Origin: Sambucus nigra
Taxonomy: Eukaryota > Streptophyta > Magnoliopsida > Dipsacales > Adoxaceae
Length of the DNA: 64,000 bases
Direction of reading: 5' to 3'
Assembly (NCBI GenBank): GCA_949130495.1
Contig: OX422211.1
Span: 334,894,504-334,958,503, forward strand
The position numbers and the translations under genes are program-made. Shown here piece after piece: positions 58,421-64,000 of this stretch (its first letter is position 1; each line of letters begins with the position of its first letter). The notes beneath the pieces are model-generated. The model did not search any database and was not told the DNA's origin. It saw only the letters and a list, made by a program, of their open reading frames with translations.

Positions 58421-58425
58421 TTTTG

Positions 58426-60224
58426 TGTAACACCCTGTATATTTAATAACTTTTAAATTGAGGATTAATTAGAATTAATTGTGGGATAATTGGAAATTAA
58501 TTCGGATTTAAATATTACTCAAGAATAAAGTAATATGTGATTTATGTTGAATATTACTTAGTGATTAAAACTAATGTAGATGATTGTGACTTTACATATG
58601 ATTATGATTTTATAAATTGTCGCGAGTGATGAATACGACAATTATGATAATTAAATCGGGACACACGTGTGAGTTGTGTCGGGACTATATTTAAGTGAAA
58701 TGAAAACTAAGTTATTTTTACGTCATCTGATTGGCCATTTTGACTGCGCAAAAGTTCCCGGAAGGGTTTAAATAGTCAAAATTGAGTACCCGAGGGTTAT
58801 GTTCGGGTCTTGGGAGCTTTTGAAATTAATCAGGATTTATTTAGGTGACTTTTAGCCTTCTTTATGGTAGGTGAAAAGCCAAAAACGGGATTTCACCTTT
58901 AAAATCAAAGGTTGGGCTTAGGGAATAGTCACTTTCACAAACCCAAAGGTTAAGAAAATTATACAGAGTGTTAGAGAGAAAATGGAGAGAAATGAGAAAG
59001 AATTTCAAGAGCTTAAAGGGAGGATTTGAAGAATTTGTGCAAGAACAAACCTGGAGTGAACTCGTGGAGTCTATAATTCTTCTTCAATGGTTCGGACCTA
59101 CAATCTAAAGGCAAGTGATTAACTATTCCAAATTCTAGCATGTAGATTGTCTATGTCAGGTTGTGTAGAAAATTCTAAAAAGTGATATGAATTAAGATGA
59201 TTTTTGATGAATCCTTGAAATGAGAATTATGAAGGATAGATCTCTTTTTCAATATATGTTTTAATCCACGAAATTGGGAATCATTTGGTGAAGAAAATCT
59301 GGGTTTATAATTTGTTCTTGGAGAAATGATAAAATATGAGATTTCTGGAATTTATGAGAAATAATATGTTTTTAATCCAAACTTCTTGATGATTTTAAGT
59401 TGTGGGATAATTAGAGATCATTTATACACCTTGATATATCATGTGGGATGAATTATGAGGAGTTTGGGATTAATTGATAATGGTTTTGATGATGAAAAAA
59501 TGTAAAACTCGTAGGTAAACATATGCAGAATCTGGGCAATTATTTGGTCGATCGATCGATCGACTTAAGAATGTTGATCGATCGACTGATCGATTGATCG
59601 ACCAGTAATAGTCGATTTATCGACTCCCCCTAGAAATATGATTTATTTCTTTTTTCATATTTATTTAAATTCCAACTTTGAGAAATATTTGGTAATGATT
59701 AATTGAACAAATTGGGACTTAGAGAAGGCAGTAGGCTATACTTAAGACCTGAATAATATTATCTTGTATGGGATGTAATGGGGGAAATTAACGAGTGTGA
59801 ATTGAATTCTTTAGGGTGGAGGAGTATATAAATTGAAGTTTAAATAGAATAAATGATGATTAAATGTTAGTACCAGTGGTAAGGGAGTTATTATTACCGG
59901 AATAATCCTAGGCATATATGGGATTAACCCTAGGGATGGAATAAAGGGTCAAAATCGAATTAGGGATTATCATAAAATAAACCTAATTGAAGATAATATT
60001 AATTCATCGAAATTCGAGAGTTATGATGTCATGGACTAGTAGGGCGGGGACTTTTACCTACTGAATTTATATGAGAAATAAATGATTACCCTTCAAGTGA
60101 TGAGTAAAGCTCGGGAATAAAATTTGAGAAGTAAAGTCATAATCTGTAAATACGTAAGATATGTGAAATAAATATACTACATATGGAAATATTTATATGG
60201 GTTGTGAGTGTGCACTATGGTTAT
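58426..60224 (+). repeat. LTR G (B-like family), cut by element H
   Basis: Starts TGTAACACCCTGTATATTT in plus orientation inside F gag. It aligns by eye with LTR B read on minus: CGGGACACACGTG near CGGGACGCGCTCATG, GTGCGCC-like and CCGGAAGGG blocks, the conserved box in altered form (TTTAAATAGTC, 58767-58777), and a (TCGA)n palindrome cluster. The LTR is cut at 60224 by H, and the remainder should lie beyond the window. No PBS is visible, so 5', 3' or solo status is open. The base string before it (TTTTG) is its candidate target site. Confidence 0.82.
59548..59625. repeat. (TCGA)n palindrome cluster in LTR G
   Basis: A 16-bp TCGATCGATCGATCGA, then TGATCGATCGACTGATCGATTGATCGA, then GTCGATTTATCGAC. 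It begins 1122 bp from the LTR 5' end. Confidence 0.88.
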
Positions 60225-61093
60225 TGTAGACACCCCATTCTGTCACACCATAACTCTCCTTAGGTCCCTAGTACCTCCCTTCATCACAATAAACCCAGGT
60301 CACGTCCCGAGTACTGACCTGTAAGCCATCGGGCACTCCTCAGCTCAGTTTGACCTAAAAGTCAAACTCTTTATCTCGACCGAGACTTAATGAATCTTCT
60401 AAGGGAACTGAATACCCTTTTCAACGGTCCGCCCCGTGCACGATTCCGACTTACCATGCGAACGAACGATCCGTTTGCGTCCGAAACCTGACCCAGAGGC
60501 CACCGGGCGCTCCCGGGCTCTATTTCACCTATGTCAACTCTTCAGCTCAACTGAGGCTGAATTAATCTTCGAAGGGCACTGAATACCCTTTCCAACGGTC
60601 CACCCAGTGCGCGATTCTGACTTTCCATGCGGACGAACGATCCGTTTGACTCCGGGAGGCCACCGAATGCTTCCCAGGACCGGTTGACCAAAGTCAACTC
60701 TCCAAACAGGGTCAAACTCTTTGTAATGTCGAAGTACATCTCCTAACCTTTCCAACGGTATTCCTCGTGCACAATTCGGACGTACCATGAGGATGAACGA
60801 TCCATTTGCGTCCGAACGATTCCCCGTCCAATGGATAGACAAATGCTTCCGAGCCATATTTGACCAAAAGTCAACTCTCGAACCCGGGAGTGGTCTAAAG
60901 GGATTTCTAAGGTCTCTAAATTATCTATCCAACGGTATGACCCGTGCATAATTCTGACCAACAGTTTTCCCTCGGCGGACGATTTCCCGAAAAAGCCTGA
61001 AGCGCACTGCCAAACGGCAGGTTCCAGACCCTTCCTATCGGCACCTGCCGATAGGCAGGAAGAGGTCTATGCCGATCGACACCCACCTGGGCC

Positions 61094-61100
61094 TATAAAA
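61094..61100 (+). promoter_or_regulatory. TATA box of LTR H
   Basis: TATAAAA within GGGCCTATAAAAGGAGG. The matching site in E is TATAAATAG. Confidence 0.7.
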
Positions 61101-61775
61101 GGAGGTCTTCACCTCATTTGCAAGGGGATCCCAGATCTGATAAAAATCTCCCTGAATGAATCCCAAAAACCTCTCTCGAAGACAGCGTGATTTCAACTTC
61201 CAAATCCTTTTTTTACTTCCACTTTTCATCATACTTTTCATCAAACTTGGTTAATTAGCCACTCTCTATCATCATCCAAGTGCAAGGTCTGCCCTCCAAC
61301 ATTCAAGATCAAGCTCAAGATCTTCAAGAAGGTCCAACTTTCTCAAACTCTCTATTAAATTCTCTTAAATTACCAATAACTTGTTTTCTTATTTAGCACT
61401 TTTATTATCTCATCTCACACATCCTAATATACTTTTTATTTAGTATTATTGCACATCTCTTATTTTCATATAAATAAAAAAAACCAAAAAACAAGAAAAA
61501 GAGGGTTTGCTCATAAATTCCAAATAAGGGATTCTCATACTTTTCCACACGCTTCTCACAACTAAAACACTTTTTTCTACACACACACACTCTCTCACAA
61601 ATAAGAGATCCCTCATTTGGATTTATGGGATAAACCCCAACCCTCATTTTGTATGCGAACTACATGGACTTTGATGCCTTTATATGCTACGTAGGCGTCT
61701 CGGGGTAAAACCCGAAACTCGAATCCTTTCCTCACCTTTTCTCTTATTCTCTATTTTCTCTAAATTCAATTTTCT

Positions 61776-61776
<1 letters not shown>

Positions 61777-61839
<63 letters not shown>
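61777..61839. repeat. (TA)n microsatellite in LTR H
   Basis: About 31 TA units. A plus frame here gives a run of YI dipeptides, which is only the translated repeat. Confidence 0.95.
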
Positions 61840-61844
<5 letters not shown>

Positions 61845-62376
61845 CTTAGTGACGTACTACCCCATATGCGTTGTCGTTCCATTATAACGATCGACATAAG
61901 GGTAATCGCGTAAATCCTAGTTTCTAATATTATTCTTATACCTTCCTACGGATGACTCGCTTTATCTTCTCCATGATACAAGTCCAGGATTCCTACCTCC
62001 ATTCTATTTATATACACATGCACACATATCACGGGGGGAAATATAAAGGAAAATAGCAAATATCCATGAGAGATCGAAAGGGAGGAATGGGTGCCTAACA
62101 CCTTCCCATTTCGTAACTAAGCCTCCGAACCCTTCTCGAATCATCTTGGTTTCGCATGCACCAGTATGTCTTTGGATGCCACTCTTCGGGGTGGCTTCCC
62201 CTTTTTTTTCTTTTGTTTGTTTTGAGTAAAATAGACTGGCGACTATGAATCTCTCTACATTTTCACACCACAAACGACGCCGACCGAAGCGCTCCCGTGA
62301 GGGACGCGTGGGGCTCGAAGGATCCTTTCCTCCACGCGCCCGCCCGCGCATGGACGAGGATCGGGGATGGCCACAG

Positions 62377-62394
62377 TGGCGACTCTGCTGGGGA
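62377..62394 (+). other. Primer-binding site of element H
   Basis: TGGCGACTCTGCTGGGGA. TGGCGACTC can pair with the 3' end of plant tRNA-Arg with CCA added, the primer type reported for Ogre-like elements. The tRNA assignment is from memory and should be checked. Confidence 0.7.
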
Positions 62395-63616
62395 CTATTT
62401 ATTTGTTTGAGGGCTTGACTCTATTTACATGGATGCTATATTTATTTATGTTTCCCCCCATATCCGCATGTTCCCCTTTTCCATATGTATCCCATGATTA
62501 TGCTTATGTTCACACACTTGTAGAAATTCCTCCATGTACACTTCGCACCACGTGCACCTAGGATCACATATATCCCCATGTTGCACGCATCACCCATCCA
62601 TGCTTTGCGTACCTTTTGGGGTACTTATACTTTGCTCCCTGTTTGGCATAATCAAGAAAGGCATTCTCATCATAAGATACTAATAAGAGAATCATGCATG
62701 ATTCACACGACATTACCAAAGAGCATTGATATTGATCAAATTTTAACCAGTAACTGGAGGGTCACTTCGTGATGGGCGCTGGTCCGACAGGTCGCAGTTA
62801 GCCTGAGCGATATGACTCTCACCTTCCATTGGCCAAGTACCATCGACGTATATCAGACGGTTCACCCGCATCGTACCGCTTGACCGAAGTCATGATGGGA
62901 GGTATATCGCAGGGAATTCGTTCACATACCTCGAGTATATCGAATTCGCTCTCACACGTACCGTCCCCACGAGGTATATGGTGAAGCAATTCACGTACAC
63001 TCAGGTATATCAAATGGCTTGTCCACACGTACCGATTGCCCGCAAGAGCAAGACGTATATCATGGAAGTCACGCCAAAGTGGGGAACCCATGACGATTCA
63101 CCCAACCAACTGCATACCCGCATATAGGTGTCAAACCTAGGACACGCACTTTATATTGCCGGTTTCAACTCGAAACTCTGCCGAAATTTTGAGTCAATCT
63201 TCCGCCCGATTTTTACGCATTTTTAAAATGGGGCCCTGTCTGCGAGCCTGGTTACAAGTCCAAACCGTAGCTTTGCATATATTAAGAAACCCACTTTTCC
63301 AGGCTCGGGTCCCGTTCGGCATTGCATTTAGGAGAATTAAACACAAGTAAGAACATAATAATCATGCTGAGTTCCGTCTCCAAAAGCATTTTTCCCTTCT
63401 TTGTCAAAAATCCAAAAACATTTCTCCCTTCCTTATCAAAAATCCAAAACTAGTTTCTTCCCTTTTTCTCAAAAATAAATCTCATCCTACGCCTTCTCAA
63501 GTCGATCGCAAGCCCTTGGCCTGGCTCCCTATTGGCTTCGGTCTTTAATCAAATCACCCCAGAGTTTCATCCGTTCCTCTACTACTTGTTTCGAGTCCGA
63601 AATCCATCCATCTTCC
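62395..63616 (+). other. Leader of element H with a GTATAT-rich array
   Basis: No recognised coding sequence. At 62848-63060 six GTATAT words (62848, 62902, 62935, 62974, 63005, 63055) alternate with CACGTACC/CACATACC-like words. A 90-codon minus frame over it (62819-63091) has no known product. Ogre elements can have an extra ORF in this place, but I cannot read one. Confidence 0.6.
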
Positions 63617-64000
63617 ATGGAGAATACAGATCAAGCACCAGTCATATAGCCGGATTTGATGACAGTCCTAGCTCAGCTCGTGTCCAAGATTGACAACCTC
63701 CAAACTGAGGTCCGAGAGATGCAACGAAACTAGGTTCCTATACCTCAAGAGCCCGAGGCCCTATTCCCTCGTGCTATGGGTCAACCCGAGCCTATTTGGG
63801 TTCCGGAAGAATATCAGCATGCTCCACGTGCCCCTCTTGCCAATAGGCCGACGCCTGCCCAACTTCCAATGTCAAACATTGCCCAGCCTATGGCTAACCT
63901 GCTTGTGGTCGCTGATCCAAAAGAGGAGGAGTTGAATAAAGTCAAGGAGGATCTCAAGATGCTCACCAAGAAGTTTGACCAAGTCAGGATCTCTGGGAAT
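63617..64000 (+). pseudogene. gag: gag start of element H, two TAG codons, cut by window edge
   Basis: MENTDQAPVI at 63617, TAG at 63647, then LVSKIDNLQTEVREMQRN, TAG at 63731, then an open frame to the window end (VPEEYQHAPRAPLANRPTP, EEELNKVKEDLKMLTKKFDQ). The early coiled-coil of the VSKIDNLQTEVREMQ type and the later MLTKKFDQ helix are typical of Tat/Ogre gag. Both stops could come from CAG by one C-to-T change. Confidence 0.75.

Larger units (their letters stand above)
39135..58425 (-). mobile_element. Element F: Tat-like Ty3/gypsy retrotransposon with antisense gene; holds copia I
   Basis: On minus: gag C-terminal part (58420), protease, RT, RNase H, a second RNase H, integrase (to about 53800). 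Then come an antisense gene on plus, a polypurine tract and a 451-bp 3' LTR. The 5' LTR and gag start are cut off by LTR G. F disrupts the tandem array of E, copia I sits in its antisense gene, and G in its gag. The gag motif, the DNG-type protease, the second RNase H and the antisense extra gene all point to the Tat lineage. Confidence 0.88.
60225..62375 (+). repeat. 5' LTR of element H (about 2151 bp)
   Basis: Starts TGTAGACACCCCATTCTG and ends near GGGATGGCCACA. Four degenerate units of 160-177 bp, each with CCAACGGT-N-CCCGTGCA-ATTC, start at 60421, 60592, 60752 and 60929, before the TATA box. A (TA)n run of about 31 units lies at 61777-61839. Confidence 0.82.
60225..64000 (+). mobile_element. 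Element H: Tat/Ogre-like retrotransposon, 5' part
   Basis: 5' LTR (60225-62375), primer site (62377-62394), a leader of about 1.2 kb and the start of gag at 63617, then the window ends. LTR structure matches E in the opposite orientation. H interrupts LTR G. Confidence 0.82.

Noticed and set aside
61684..61887. Frame with a Tyr-Ile run, membrane-like
   Set aside because: Translated (TA)n microsatellite in the LTR of H.

Overview
This is a piece of a large, repeat-rich plant nuclear genome, most likely an angiosperm. I see no host protein gene, rRNA or tRNA gene. Nearly everything recognisable is LTR retrotransposon: Ty3/gypsy chromovirus-like elements with long LTRs, Ty3/gypsy Tat/Ogre-like elements, and one full-length Ty1/copia element. 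There is also one hAT-like DNA element and several microsatellites. The plant call rests on tRNA-iMet primer sites, plant-type chromovirus and Tat polyproteins, and LTRs of 2-3 kb. The species cannot be named from the sequence.

Layout, left to right. Element A (1-4855, minus) is the 5' part of a chromovirus-like element: gag-protease, PBS and a 2970-bp LTR. It sits inside a related LTR, B (4856-6608). From 6609 to 11287 is AT-rich, mostly unassigned sequence holding a hAT-like element (9338-11111). A solo LTR of the A family (11293-14266) has a perfect 5-bp target duplication. After 1.8 kb of unassigned DNA comes a copia-type LTR with its PBS (about 16088-16923), directly abutting a 5'-truncated LTR of chromovirus C. 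C (about 16940-35081, plus) carries gag, protease, RT, RNase H, integrase, chromodomain-like tail and a full 3' LTR. C is split between protease and RT by element D (20073-29963, minus), which has both LTRs and a CTTTA target duplication.

The right half is a deeper nest. Tat-like E (LTR 36197-38408, 48-bp tandem array in its 3' UTR) is interrupted by Tat-like F (39135-58425, minus). F has a 451-bp 3' LTR, a minus-strand gag-pol, and an antisense gene on the plus strand with intron-like gaps. That antisense gene is split by the copia element I (41486-51325; LTRs about 98% alike; GAAAA target duplication). F gag is interrupted by LTR G (58426-60224, B-like), and G by Tat/Ogre-like H (60225 to the window end), which shows LTR, PBS, leader and the start of gag.

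No element here looks autonomous now. All three RTs whose catalytic aspartates can be read have lost one, each by a different lesion, and the coding regions carry stops and frameshifts. The most unusual structure is in the LTRs. Four LTR families (A/solo, B, G, D) each carry a cluster of short perfect palindromes at nearly the same distance from the LTR 5' end, about 1.12 kb in A, B and G and 0.9 kb in D. The palindrome core differs: TTCGAA in A and the solo LTR, TCGATCGATCGA in B and G, CGAATCGATTCG in D. The position is kept while the sequence of the palindrome changes.
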